From Bacteroidaceae bacterium (GTDB lineage Bacteria; Bacteroidota; Bacteroidia; Bacteroidales; Bacteroidaceae), in contig JAGCPY010000032.1 in NCBI GenBank assembly GCA_017965425.1, positions 1-51,060 of the forward strand: 51,060 nt of DNA, given 5' to 3'. Of this stretch, positions 40,592-48,570 are shown piece after piece (positions within the stretch are counted from its first letter, which is position 1; the number at the start of each line of letters is the position of its first letter). A program made the translations under genes and the position numbers. The notes under the pieces are model-generated. The model saw only the letters and a program-made list of their open reading frames with translations. It was not told the origin of the DNA and did not search any database.

Positions 40592-42370
40592 ATGAATTAC
40601 TATACAGACCATCCTGAAATAGAGTTTCATCTGAGTCATCCCTTGATGAAACGGATTGTTGACCTGAAGGAAAAAGGTTATGCTGACGCAAAGGAATATT
40701 CAGCCAGCTTAACTTCATCAGAGAATCCACCCTCCTCTCCCCTCTCCTTTCGGAGAGGGGGCGGGGGTGAGGCCGCTCCCGTTGACTACGAGGATGCCAT
40801 CGAGAACTACAAGGCGATTCTCGACATCACGGGCGATGTGGCCGCTAACATCATCGGACCCAACTCCGAGAGCGTGGACCTCGAAGGACCGCACCTCGAG
40901 AACGGACGCATGATCTATGCCTCCAAGACCTTCGAGAACCTCGATGCCACCCGCAAGGCTGGTCTTTGGGGCGTCTCTATGCCTCGTCGCTACGGCGGCC
41001 TGAACCTGCCGAACCTCGTGTTCTCCATGCTCAGCGAGGTCATCTCCGCAGCCGATGCCGGCTTCCAGAACATCTGGAGCTTGCAGAGTTGTATTGATAC
41101 CCTCTATGAGTTCGGCTCTGAGGAACAGCGTCAGAAGTATATTCCCCGTGTTTGTGCTGGTGAAGGAATGTCGATGGACTTGACTGAGCCCGATGCAGGT
41201 TCCGACTTGCAGCGTGTCATGTTGAAGGCTACCTTCGACGAGAAAGAGAACTGCTGGCGTCTGAATGGCGTGAAGCGCTTCATCACCAATGGTGATAGCG
41301 ACATCCACCTTGTGCTGGCTCGTTCCGAGGACGGTACCAAAGACGGTCGCGGTCTGTCGATGTTCATCTACGACAAGCGCAATGGCGGTGTCAACGTGCG
41401 ACATATTGAGCACAAGCTGGGCATCCACGGCTCTCCCACGTGTGAATTAACCTATAAGAACGCGCGCGCGGAACTCTGCGGCAGCACACGCCTCGGCCTC
41501 ATCAAGTATGTGATGGCGCTCATGAACGGTGCCCGCCTCGGCATCGCCGCTCAGAGTGTGGGTCTCTCTCAGGAAGCTTACAACGAAGGACTTGCCTACG
41601 CTCGTGAACGTCAGCAGTTCGGCGAAAAGATTATCAACTTCCCCGCTGTCTTCGACATGCTTAGCCGCATGAAGGCCAAGCTCGATGCAGGTCGCTCGCT
41701 GCTTTATCAGACTGCTGCTTACGTGGACATCTACAAGTGCCTGGAGGACATTGAACGCGACCGCAAGCTCACGCCCGAAGAGAAGCAGGAACTGAAGAAG
41801 TACCAGCGCTTGGCAGACGCCTTCACACCGCTGGCCAAGGGCATGAACTCAGAGTATGCTAACCAGAATGCCTACGACGCCATTTCCATTCATGGTGGCA
41901 GCGGTTTCATCATGGAATACAAGAGCCAGCGCCTCTATCGCGACGCCCGCATCTTCTCGATTTACGAAGGAACCACACAGCTGCAAGTCGTCGCCGCCAT
42001 TCGCTACATCATCAACGGCACCATGCTCCAGAACATCAAGGAGATGGCAGAAGGGTTGGTGTGCAGCGATGCAGTCGCAGCATTAAAGGCTCGCGTCGAA
42101 GCTCTCATTCCCGTTTATGAGGAAGCCCTCGCGACCGTCAAGGCGCTCGACAATCAAGATGCCATCGACTTCCTCTCACGTCGTCTCTACGATATGACCT
42201 GCGAGATTGTGATGTCTCTGCTCATCATCCGCGATGCCGCCGCAGCCCCCGAGCTCTTCGAGAAGAGTGCCAACGTCTATGTTCGCATGACCGAGGAAGA
42301 TGTCATCGGCAAGGCCGCCTACATCAAGAACTTCAACGTCGAAAGTCTTGACAGCTTCCGTGCGGAGTGA
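40592..42370 (+). CDS. Acyl-CoA dehydrogenase with an in-frame palindrome insert
   Basis: The 592-residue protein has an N-terminal segment (MNYYTDHPEIEFHLSHPLMKRIVDLKEKGYADAKE) typical of Bacteroidales homologues. An insert at about 38-62 (SLTSSENPPSSPLSFRRGGG...) is encoded by a GC-rich palindrome. The standard fold follows: MDLTEPDAGSDLQRV (flavin contact), HKLGIHGSPTCEL, YARERQQFGEKIINFPAV, and FSIYEGTTQLQVVAAI (catalytic Glu about 459). A C-terminal extension (about 480-592) is as in the larger family members. It passes electrons to EtfAB. The natural substrate cannot be told from sequence. A strong terminator follows. Confidence 0.93.
   Translation: MNYYTDHPEIEFHLSHPLMKRIVDLKEKGYADAKEYSASLTSSENPPSSPLSFRRGGGGEAAPVDYEDAIENYKAILDITGDVAANIIGPNSESVDLEGPHLENGRMIYASKTFENLDATRKAGLWGVSMPRRYGGLNLPNLVFSMLSEVISAADAGFQNIWSLQSCIDTLYEFGSEEQRQKYIPRVCAGEGMSMDLTEPDAGSDLQRVMLKATFDEKENCWRLNGVKRFITNGDSDIHLVLARSEDGTKDGRGLSMFIYDKRNGGVNVRHIEHKLGIHGSPTCELTYKNARAELCGSTRLGLIKYVMALMNGARLGIAAQSVGLSQEAYNEGLAYARERQQFGEKIINFPAVFDMLSRMKAKLDAGRSLLYQTAAYVDIYKCLEDIERDRKLTPEEKQELKKYQRLADAFTPLAKGMNSEYANQNAYDAISIHGGSGFIMEYKSQRLYRDARIFSIYEGTTQLQVVAAIRYIINGTMLQNIKEMAEGLVCSDAVAALKARVEALIPVYEEALATVKALDNQDAIDFLSRRLYDMTCEIVMSLLIIRDAAAAPELFEKSANVYVRMTEEDVIGKAAYIKNFNVESLDSFRAE
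40728..40772. repeat. GC-rich palindrome in frame in the acyl-CoA dehydrogenase gene
   Basis: The core CCCCTCTCC-TTTC-GGAGAGGGG (40739-40760) lies inside a longer C-rich/G-rich pair ending GCGGGGGTGAGG. It is translated as PPSSPLSFRRGGGGEA. Confidence 0.8.
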
Positions 42371-42409
42371 TGTTTTCGCTGAGCCATCACTGAGTATCAA
42401 TCTCTGAAT

Positions 42410-42450
42410 AGACAATAGCCTTTCTGCCAGAAGCGGAAAGGCTATTGTCT
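42410..42450 (+). terminator. Terminator of the etf/acyl-CoA dehydrogenase operon
   Basis: AGACAATAGCCTTTC (42410-42424) and GAAAGGCTATTGTCT (42436-42450) form a perfect 15-bp stem around an 11-nt loop. The following sequence starts the MITE. Confidence 0.8.
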
Positions 42451-42451
42451 A

Positions 42452-42578
42452 TTATTGGTGTCCGGTAAAAACGGACTTTCAGGCCGTTCCTCCAAGCCTC
42501 CTTAAGGCGGAATCAATGATAAAACCTATATAGACGGGCTGATGAGGTATCGACTATAAGATTACCGGACACCAATAA
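42452..42578. mobile_element. MITE with perfect 17-bp terminal inverted repeats
   Basis: TTATTGGTGTCCGGTAA (42452-42468) and TTACCGGACACCAATAA (42562-42578) are perfect inverted repeats of a 127-bp element with no coding capacity. The ends resemble those of insertion sequences, so it is probably a non-autonomous derivative. A truncated copy of one end lies at 4212-4228. The 42579-42699 stretch holds nothing recognisable. Confidence 0.8.
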
Positions 42579-42699
42579 AAAAGTGATGAGAAGGAATGAA
42601 TTTGCAAGATAAAAGCTTTCGATGGTAGGGGCTGAAGACGGTATGCCGAGTTTGGGAATGCTTTCGTGGGGCGTCGTTGATAAAAGTGGGAAATTGTTT

Positions 42700-42728
42700 T
42701 TTGATTTACGGGATTATGTGTATTTTTG
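42700..42728 (+). promoter_or_regulatory. Promoter of the phosphodiesterase-like gene
   Basis: A -7 TATTTTTG (42721-42728) lies 17 nt after a TTTG (42700-42703), slightly tighter than usual, and 27 nt before the ATG. Confidence 0.6.
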
Positions 42729-42755
42729 CGGCGAAAAGATATAAAGCATGTTCTT

Positions 42756-43829
42756 ATGAGGCGTATTATTCTTTCACTTTTCCTGTTCCTTCCCTTGTTG
42801 GCTGCTGCCAAAGGTGCAAAGGACACACGGCTGATTGTCTTCACGATAGACGGCTTGCGATGGCAGGAGGTCTTTACCGGGGCTGATCCCGCGTTAGTGG
42901 GTGAACCGAAGATGGTGCGAGACACCGCTGAGTTGCGACAAGCCTTTTGGCGAACGACGCCTGAAGAACGTAGGGCCGTGCTGATGCCTTTTGTGTGGAA
43001 TTCGATTGTCAGGAATGGCGTCGTCATCGGCAACCGCAACAAGAACAGCATGATGCAAGTGGCCAACAAGACGAACATATCCTATCCTGGCTACAGCGAG
43101 ATGATGACGGGCATGGTCGATGAGGCCATCAGGAGCAACAACCCCGTCAACAACCCACATCGCAATGTCTTGGAAGCAGCCAACGAAGATGTGCGCTACA
43201 GGGGAAAGGTCATGATGTACGGTTCATGGAAGTCCACGCGCTTCGCCATCCACAATGAACAAGCGGGCATTCCTGCCAGTGTGTCCTACGAGCCTAACAT
43301 CTCTTCGAAGCAGACCTCGCATCTGCGGCTGTTGGACAGGATGCAAGCCGGTATGCCTCACTTTTGGAAGTCCGAACACTTCGATGCTTTCACCTTTGCC
43401 TACACACTGGAATTGCTGAAGACCGACCATCCGAAGGTGATGTGGGTTTCGTTTGGCGATTGTGATGAGTGGGCACACTCCAACAAGTACAATCTCTATT
43501 TGGATGCAGCCCATTACACCGATGCTTTCATCCGCGACATCTATGAGGCTTGCGAGGCCGACCCGTTCTATCGCGGCAAGACGGTCTATCTTATTACCTG
43601 CGATCACGGTCGGGGAAGCGGAGAGGCCTGGACGGGTCACGGCTCCAGCACCAAAGGTTCCGAGGCGACGTGGTTCATGATCTGGGGAAAAGGTGTGAAT
43701 GCGCTGGGTGAGACGGCTGAAAACGGTCCTTTCTACACACAACAGGTGGCAGCCACCATTGCACAGATTCTGGGCATTGACTTTATGCCCGACAATGGTG
43801 TCCGTCAGCAGCCGATTCCCTATCAGTAG
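42756..43829 (+). CDS. Exported alkaline-phosphatase-superfamily protein
   Basis: The 357-residue protein has a signal peptide (RRIILSLFLFLPLLAAAKG) and the metal-binding pattern of the alkaline phosphatase/sulfatase/phosphodiesterase superfamily: VFTIDGLRWQEVF (about 24-36), NISYPGYSEMMTG (nucleophile region, about 108-120), SFGDCDEWAHSNKY and TCDHGRGSGEAWTGHG (about 283-298). It probably hydrolyses a phosphate or sulfate ester in the periplasm. The exact substrate is unknown. The start at 42756 is preferred because an upstream in-frame start at 42726 overlaps the -7 box. It is convergent with purN, with a 6-nt gap. Confidence 0.85.
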   Translation: MRRIILSLFLFLPLLAAAKGAKDTRLIVFTIDGLRWQEVFTGADPALVGEPKMVRDTAELRQAFWRTTPEERRAVLMPFVWNSIVRNGVVIGNRNKNSMMQVANKTNISYPGYSEMMTGMVDEAIRSNNPVNNPHRNVLEAANEDVRYRGKVMMYGSWKSTRFAIHNEQAGIPASVSYEPNISSKQTSHLRLLDRMQAGMPHFWKSEHFDAFTFAYTLELLKTDHPKVMWVSFGDCDEWAHSNKYNLYLDAAHYTDAFIRDIYEACEADPFYRGKTVYLITCDHGRGSGEAWTGHGSSTKGSEATWFMIWGKGVNALGETAENGPFYTQQVAATIAQILGIDFMPDNGVRQQPIPYQ

Positions 43830-43835
43830 CTTCTG

Positions 43836-44408
43836 TCATGCTGGCATGGCATCCCAAAGCTGTTTCAGCACTTCGGGAAAATGTGCCATCTCCAAAACGT
43901 GTACCTTCTCGGCAATGGTGTCGGGGGTATCCTCTGGTGACACGGGCGTGCTGAATTGTGCAATGATTTCCCCCCCGTCGCATACGGGACTCACGTAATG
44001 GATGGTGATGCCGGTTTCGGTGTCACCATCTGCTTTTACGGCTTCGTGCACATGGTGTCCCCACATCCCTTTGCCACCGTGACGTGGCAGCAAGGCGGGA
44101 TGGATGTTGACGATGCGTTGCGGATAGGCTTCTATCAGGTAATCGGGCACTAAGGGTAAGAAGCCCGCCAAGACGATGAAATTCACGTCGTTGGAGCGCA
44201 GCAGAGGCAGCATCACGTCGGGATTGTTCAGGTCGGCTTTGGGGACGACCGTCGAAGGCACGCCTAACCACTTCGCACGTTCCAGCGCGTAGGCATCGGG
44301 GCGGTTGCTGATGACGAGGACGATGTGGTAGCGTTCAGATGTCTGGAAGTAACGGATGATGTTCTCGCAGTTGGTGCCGCTGCCAGACACGAAGATGGCA
44401 ATGTTCAT
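43836..44408 (-). CDS. purN: Phosphoribosylglycinamide formyltransferase
   Basis: The 190-residue protein MNIAIFVSGSGTNCENIIRYF has the folate-site signature NIHPALLPRHGGKGMWGHHVHEAV and the catalytic Asn-His-Asp set (NIHPALL; DGDTETGITIHYV; VCDGGEIIAQ). It transfers a formyl group to GAR in purine synthesis. A longer start at 44471 would read through the promoter, so 44408 is chosen. Confidence 0.95.
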   Translation of the reverse strand: MNIAIFVSGSGTNCENIIRYFQTSERYHIVLVISNRPDAYALERAKWLGVPSTVVPKADLNNPDVMLPLLRSNDVNFIVLAGFLPLVPDYLIEAYPQRIVNIHPALLPRHGGKGMWGHHVHEAVKADGDTETGITIHYVSPVCDGGEIIAQFSTPVSPEDTPDTIAEKVHVLEMAHFPEVLKQLWDAMPA

Positions 44409-44437
44409 GGGCGATGTGGTTGATATGTTTCTCGCCG

Positions 44438-44445
44438 CAAAGATA
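44438..44445 (-). promoter_or_regulatory. -7 box of purN
   Basis: Minus-strand TATCTTTG, followed by CGGCG, lies about 30 nt before the purN ATG. No -33 TTTG is clear. Confidence 0.6.
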
Positions 44446-44552
44446 GACATTTCGCGGGAAACTCTTGTCATCCATCCTGTTTTTTCTGCACAATCCTTTA
44501 CGGAACCTGTGCGCGTGAAGGCATCGCTCCCTCCACACTGTTTTTTACATGC

Positions 44553-44772
44553 AAATCCCTCAATCCCTCACCTTTTGAGGTATTTATTTGAGAGACAGAC
44601 GCTTGCCGGTGAGGGATTGGTGAGGGATAGGTGAGGGATGGTGAGGAATTGCGATTTTGTGGGCTTGAAAACGAAATCTCTCACCATCCCTCACCTATCC
44701 CTCACCAAAGTCTCACCAGTAAAGCGTTGTGTGATAATCCGATAGGCCCAAAGGTGAGGGATTGAGGGATTT
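44553..44772. repeat. CCCTCACC long-inverted-repeat element, copy D
   Basis: The outer arms 44553-44575 and 44750-44772 (AAATCCCTCAATCCCTCACC plus three T) are complementary over 23 bp. Inner GGTGAGGGA arrays (about 44607-44649) face TCCCTCACC arrays (about 44680-44718). It is followed by a flank shared with copy B in reverse (AAAAAGCC.TGTATAGA and GGACAATCTGCC) and by GAAGGT modules at about 44835-44880. Confidence 0.88.
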
Positions 44773-44918
44773 CTGACCAAAAAGCCATGTATAGACGCTG
44801 CGGCGAGCCTGGTCTGGACAATCTGCCTGGAAGGTGTACACCTTCTGTGGGGAAGGTCAATACCTTCCGGGCAAATCCATTGTCCGTCACCACACGTTTA
44901 TCCTGTGCCCTTAACAGG

Positions 44919-45143
44919 ATGACGAGGACTGAATTGAGGAAAACCGGTGTAGTGCTAAAGCATTATGGCCCACACAGTATCCGTCATGGGTGTGCCACAG
45001 AACTTATTAATACAGGAATCAGTCTGAAAGAGATAGCAGACCTTTTTGGACATGTGAGGCTTGATACCACGAGAATTTATGCAAAAACTAATTTGGCCTC
45101 ACTGCGTGAGGTTGCCGATTTGGAATGGGAGGATTTATTATGA
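44919..45143 (+). pseudogene. C-terminal remnant of a tyrosine recombinase (integrase)
   Basis: The frame from 44919 encodes only the catalytic end of a phage-type integrase: HYGPHSIRHGCATELINTGISLKEIADLFGHVRLDTTRIYAKTN, with the HxxR, (H)GH and terminal Tyr pattern. The N-terminal two-thirds are missing, and the reading frame upstream of 44919 runs through repeat flanks and is not coding. This is a relic of an integrated element. Confidence 0.75.
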
Positions 45144-45144
45144 C

Positions 45145-45636
45145 TATTGGGGAAGTTACGAAAAGCTATATTTCATACAGGCACTCTCTAGGAGAAAAGT
45201 ACTGAAGTGGTTAACTTTGTGTTATTATACAGAGAACAAAGAGGAGGTCTATGCGACTCCATACCTGAGTGTACGACTCAACAAAGAGCAGGATATAGAC
45301 TTGCTGACTTCGTATGCAGAAAAGTATGCACTTAAAATCATAAAACAAGACTCCTTTCTGCCTTTATGGTATGTTTTGTCTATTACTCAGAATAGTGAAA
45401 AGAGTACATTGGAATGTGCGAATGAAATATTTGAAAGTGGATGTTTTGCATCATCTGTGCTAAACTTGGCTGCTGCCAGCTCTGAAATAGCGGCTATCCG
45501 ATTTGTTACTCCAACAACAAAAAAAGATACCTCTAAGATTTACGACATCACCGGTCGCCGCCTCTCCGCACGTCCCACGAAGGGGCTGTACATCGAGGAC
45601 GGGAAGGTGAAGGTTGGAGTGAAGGATGAAGAGTGA
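45145..45636 (+). pseudogene. Mosaic remnant: S8-protease-like prodomain joined to a T9SS-like C-terminal tail
   Basis: The frame reads YYTENKEEVYATPYLSVRLNKEQ...SFLPLWYVLSITQNSEKSTLECANEIFESGCFASS, which resembles the N-terminal prodomain of Bacteroidales subtilisin-like peptidases. It then jumps directly to KIYDITGRRLSARPTKGLYIEDGKVKVG, a C-terminal tail of the kind found on exported Prevotella proteins. The catalytic domain is absent. No signal peptide or plausible start exists. It overlaps the integrase remnant at its 5' side, so the region is a pile-up of two deletions. Confidence 0.6.
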
Positions 45637-45921
45637 AGAATGAAGAATGAAAAGCGAAGAGGTCGCAAACTTTCCACCCCCTTCATTCTTCATGGTTTGG
45701 CTAAAGAGCTGATTCCGAACTCTTTTGCCATGAAAGGAACTTTTTGGTATTTCCACGTCGGCAAGCAATGGCGTCCACGGGGAGAAAGTGACCGCTGTAG
45801 GCTCGAACCAAAAGGGTAATATACTTTTCCAGCCCCTTTATTCCTTCTGATTTCGTGAAGTTGTTGATACCCAATTCATTTGGGAAGAATGCGCCATGCC
45901 TATATTTCTATGGGGCAAGCA
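45637..45921. other. Gene-poor stretch with AATGAA spacer and degraded sequence
   Basis: AATGAAGAATGAAAAGC spacer repeats at 45637-45660 are followed by about 260 nt with no intact gene. Short open stretches exist in both directions, but none can be assigned. Confidence 0.4.
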
Positions 45922-45952
45922 TTGCATCCGTCGGGGAGAAGCCGTACCTTTG
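45922..45952 (+). promoter_or_regulatory. Promoter of the DUF4886 gene
   Basis: A TTG (45922-45924) and a -7 TACCTTTG (45945-45952) are 20 nt apart, 47 nt before the ATG. Confidence 0.7.
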
Positions 45953-45999
45953 CCGCCACATTGAAAGCAATGATTGTTGATACATAACCAAAAACACTC

Positions 46000-47094
46000 A
46001 TGAGAACTCCATTATTTCTTTTACTTTCGGTGCTTGCCCTCTTTACGCATGCCTCAGCAAAAGCCGAGAATGCTTTGCTGAAGAAGCCAGGTCTGAAGGT
46101 GCTTGACATCGGTAACAGCTATACCGACGACGCAACGGCACTGCTGCCCCGAATAGCCGAGGCCAGTGGGTCGGACCTCAGCGACATGTGCCTATACAAG
46201 GCTTATAGGAGTGGCGCAAGCTTCAAGAACTGGTATGACGGATATTATGATAGAGACGACAACGACTATTCTATCAGCAAAGTGTTGGGAGGCATTGACG
46301 CAAACATAACGACAGGCTCAGGCACGGGAACGGATGGAAAGCTGTTCAGGGAGGCATTGGCGAATGAGCAATGGGACCTGATTATCATCCATCAGAATAG
46401 CACGTATGCACCCTATTATGAACAATGGAACACGGCAGAGGATGGAGGATACCTGAGGGAGCTGTTGTCCCTGTTGAAGGAGCTTCAGCCACAGGCTGCC
46501 ATAGGCTTTCTGCTGGTACACAGCTATTGGGATGGTTACAGAGGCAATAAGGAGAAGTCTTCGTTGGTGAGATGGCAACTCATTGCCAATTCCACGAGGC
46601 AACTATGTGAGAACTACGACATCAGCTTTGTCATTCCATACGGCACAGCGGTGGAGAACTTGCGCGCCAGCTCGCTGAACAACGAATATGACCTTACCTG
46701 CGACGGCACGCACTTGGGTTTTGGGTTGTGCAAATATACAGCCGCTTGCTGCTATTATGAGTGTCTGATAGCTCCACGCACGGGCATCTCGGTTCTCGAG
46801 AACACAGCCCGCTATGACGCTTCGTATGTCGAGACAAAATATCCTGCCGTCAGTGTTACCGATGAGAATGCTGCCATCGCTCAGATGGCTGCCATTCTGG
46901 CAACCGAGAACTGGTACGGATGTGAGAATCCAGAGACCACACTGTCAGGCTCAGTGCCGCCGGTGAAGTCTGGCAGGACTTTTGAATACAGCTACAGCCT
47001 TGGAGGTCTGCGCTCCAACAGACTGCACCGGGGAATAAATATCGTCCAGGACCATTCCGGCAAGATGATAAAATTGATGCAATGGAAGAATTGA
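46000..47094 (+). CDS. DUF4886 SGNH-type exported protein with a T9SS-like tail
   Basis: The 364-residue protein has a signal peptide (RTPLFLLLSVLALFTHASA) and the DUF4886 pattern LKVLDIGNSYTDDATALLPRIAE (about 31-53; the GNSYT serine is the expected nucleophile), WDLIIIHQNST and CDGTHLGFGLCKYTAACCYYE (Asp and His of an SGNH site). The last 40 residues (YSLGGLRSNRLHRGINIVQD...) look like a C-terminal sorting or anchoring tail, similar in plan to the tail at 45540-45636. It may remove acyl groups from glycans. The promoter is good and the neighbours are unrelated. Confidence 0.82.
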   Translation: MRTPLFLLLSVLALFTHASAKAENALLKKPGLKVLDIGNSYTDDATALLPRIAEASGSDLSDMCLYKAYRSGASFKNWYDGYYDRDDNDYSISKVLGGIDANITTGSGTGTDGKLFREALANEQWDLIIIHQNSTYAPYYEQWNTAEDGGYLRELLSLLKELQPQAAIGFLLVHSYWDGYRGNKEKSSLVRWQLIANSTRQLCENYDISFVIPYGTAVENLRASSLNNEYDLTCDGTHLGFGLCKYTAACCYYECLIAPRTGISVLENTARYDASYVETKYPAVSVTDENAAIAQMAAILATENWYGCENPETTLSGSVPPVKSGRTFEYSYSLGGLRSNRLHRGINIVQDHSGKMIKLMQWKN

Positions 47095-47529
47095 TATGGG
47101 AAAGCTTGCTAACTTTAACCTTTAATTTTGAGGCCATTTTGCCGTTTGCTAAGTCTGGCTGACAATAGGAGGTCATTTTAAGGCTTTGCCAATTGCTCGA
47201 AAATTGACTAAAACCAGGTTTCTTGTACCGCAGTTGTATCTCGGATTCTCTAAGTATCTGGGATTCAACGACGGTTAATAATTCAAAGTCAACTATGGAC
47301 AGCATTTCTGATTGTCAATCGTGCCAAATCCGTGATTAAGCGAGAGCAAAACAATAGTTTACTTTTGCTTTGTCGAGTGTGAACGGATTATCTAATGTTT
47401 ATGTGTCGCCAGACAGGTAATCTTTGGTTCATATTAATTCAAAAAGGTAGGGAAAAGAAAGGATGTGGTAACACTTTGAGGCAAAAAGGGGATTTCTTAG
47501 GCAACTTTTATTCTTTTTCTTCAAAAAAG
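47095..47529. other. Gene-free AT-rich stretch upstream of the Abi locus
   Basis: About 435 nt without any plausible gene or clear repeat. An isolated TACTTTTG occurs at 47360-47367 with no gene behind it. Confidence 0.4.
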
Positions 47530-47561
47530 TTTGGCTATTTCAAATAAAAGCAGTACCTTTG
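47530..47561 (+). promoter_or_regulatory. Promoter of the Abi locus
   Basis: A -33 TTTG (47530-47533) and a -7 TACCTTTG (47554-47561) are 20 nt apart, the ideal arrangement. It lies inside the longer reading frame that begins at 47531, so that start cannot be real. Confidence 0.85.
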
Positions 47562-47562
47562 T

Positions 47563-47620
47563 ACCACCAGAACCCGCCAAGCCTCTCAACGATGCTCAAA
47601 TGTGCGGGTCGTTTTGTTTT
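47563..47620 (+). ncRNA. Hairpin RNA leader of the AbiF-type gene, probably an abiF-motif RNA
   Basis: Just after the promoter, ACCCGC (47572-47577) pairs with GCGGGT (47604-47609) around a loop containing CAAGCCTCTCAACGATGCTC, followed by the T-rich tail TTTTGTTTT. The RNA would be about 50-60 nt and terminate 7 nt before the Abi start codon. A conserved RNA upstream of abiF genes is known from comparative work. The match in position and hairpin-terminator form is seen here; the family assignment is from memory and not tested. Confidence 0.6.
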
Positions 47621-47626
47621 TATACA

Positions 47627-48529
47627 ATGAGCAACAGAATCCCATTCCAAAAGCCGTACACCAGTGCGCACGACCTTGTCAGTCTCTTGCAGTCAAGAGG
47701 ATTGACAGTTACAGATACTGCCAAGGCTGAGAGTTATCTCGAATATATAGGCTATTATCGCTTGTCAGCCTATATGTATCCTTTGCTACAGATGCCAAAG
47801 GATCAACATCGCTATAAACCGAACACTACGTTCGGTCAAGTGATGATGCTCTATCGTTTCGACAAGAAACTTCGTCTGCTTATCTTCAATGAGATAGAAA
47901 AGATTGAGGTCGCAGTGCGAAGCGCAATTGTCAATATCGGTAGCGACATGATGGGCAATCCATTTTGGATGACAGATAGCAACAACTTTATCGATGCTGC
48001 AAAATTCCGTCACACAATGGACTTGATCGATGCCGAGATTCATCACTCACGCGAAGATTTTATCGTTCACTTCAAGCAGACCTATTCTGATGCATACCCT
48101 CCAGCCTGGATATTGGCTGAAGTTCTGCCCTTCGGAGTCATCACCAATATCTTCAGCAATATTAAGGTCGCACGAATCAAGAAAAGTATTGCAAGGAGAT
48201 TTGGCTTGCAAGTAGCACCTTTCGAGTCGTGGCTTACCATTGTAACTCTGACCCGCAATTCCTGTTGTCACCATGCCCGTGTTTGGAACAAGCAAAACAC
48301 AATACGTCCGATGCTTCCCAACCGTATGGCTGGCAGCTGGATAACTCTGCCCACCGATACGCTCCGAATATACTTTGACCTATGCATCATCAAGTATTTC
48401 TTGAACATCATTTCGCCGAACAACGATATGAAGGCTAAGATTGATGCTTTGCTCTCCGCTTATCCATCCATTGATACAAGTGCAATGGGCTTCCCTCACG
48501 GATGGGAGAACGAGCCGCTATGTCGATGA
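47627..48529 (+). CDS. Abi_2/AbiF-type abortive infection protein (HEPN)
   Basis: The 300-residue protein MSNRIPFQKPYTSAHDLVSLLQSRG has the Abi_2 pattern: AESYLEYIGYYRLSAYMYPL (about 35-54), FGQVMMLYRFDKKLRLLIFNEIEKIEVAVRS (about 73-103) and TLTRNSCCHHARVWN (about 209-223). RNSCCH is an RNxxxH motif of HEPN ribonucleases. Such proteins cleave RNA to stop phage growth. Many abiF genes have a leader RNA that is thought to act as antitoxin, and relatives of this family have been proposed as the ancestors of Cas13. The start at 47627 comes after the promoter and the RNA hairpin. No other defence gene is adjacent. Confidence 0.88.
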   Translation: MSNRIPFQKPYTSAHDLVSLLQSRGLTVTDTAKAESYLEYIGYYRLSAYMYPLLQMPKDQHRYKPNTTFGQVMMLYRFDKKLRLLIFNEIEKIEVAVRSAIVNIGSDMMGNPFWMTDSNNFIDAAKFRHTMDLIDAEIHHSREDFIVHFKQTYSDAYPPAWILAEVLPFGVITNIFSNIKVARIKKSIARRFGLQVAPFESWLTIVTLTRNSCCHHARVWNKQNTIRPMLPNRMAGSWITLPTDTLRIYFDLCIIKYFLNIISPNNDMKAKIDALLSAYPSIDTSAMGFPHGWENEPLCR

Positions 48530-48570
48530 TTCGCCAACTGTAAGCACATAGCAATTAGAGTAATGAGTAT

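Noticed and set aside
44787-44918. Open frame continuing upstream of the integrase remnant
   Set aside because: It reads through the flank shared with repeat copy B and the GAAGGT modules, so it is not coding sequence.
45700-45900. Short open stretches on both strands as remnants of a further gene
   Set aside because: I could not recognise a family, and the frames are short with no start signals.
47531-47626. Extended N-terminus of the Abi protein starting at 47531
   Set aside because: That stretch contains the -33 and -7 boxes and the hairpin with its T-rich end. The protein family starts at the Met at 47627.
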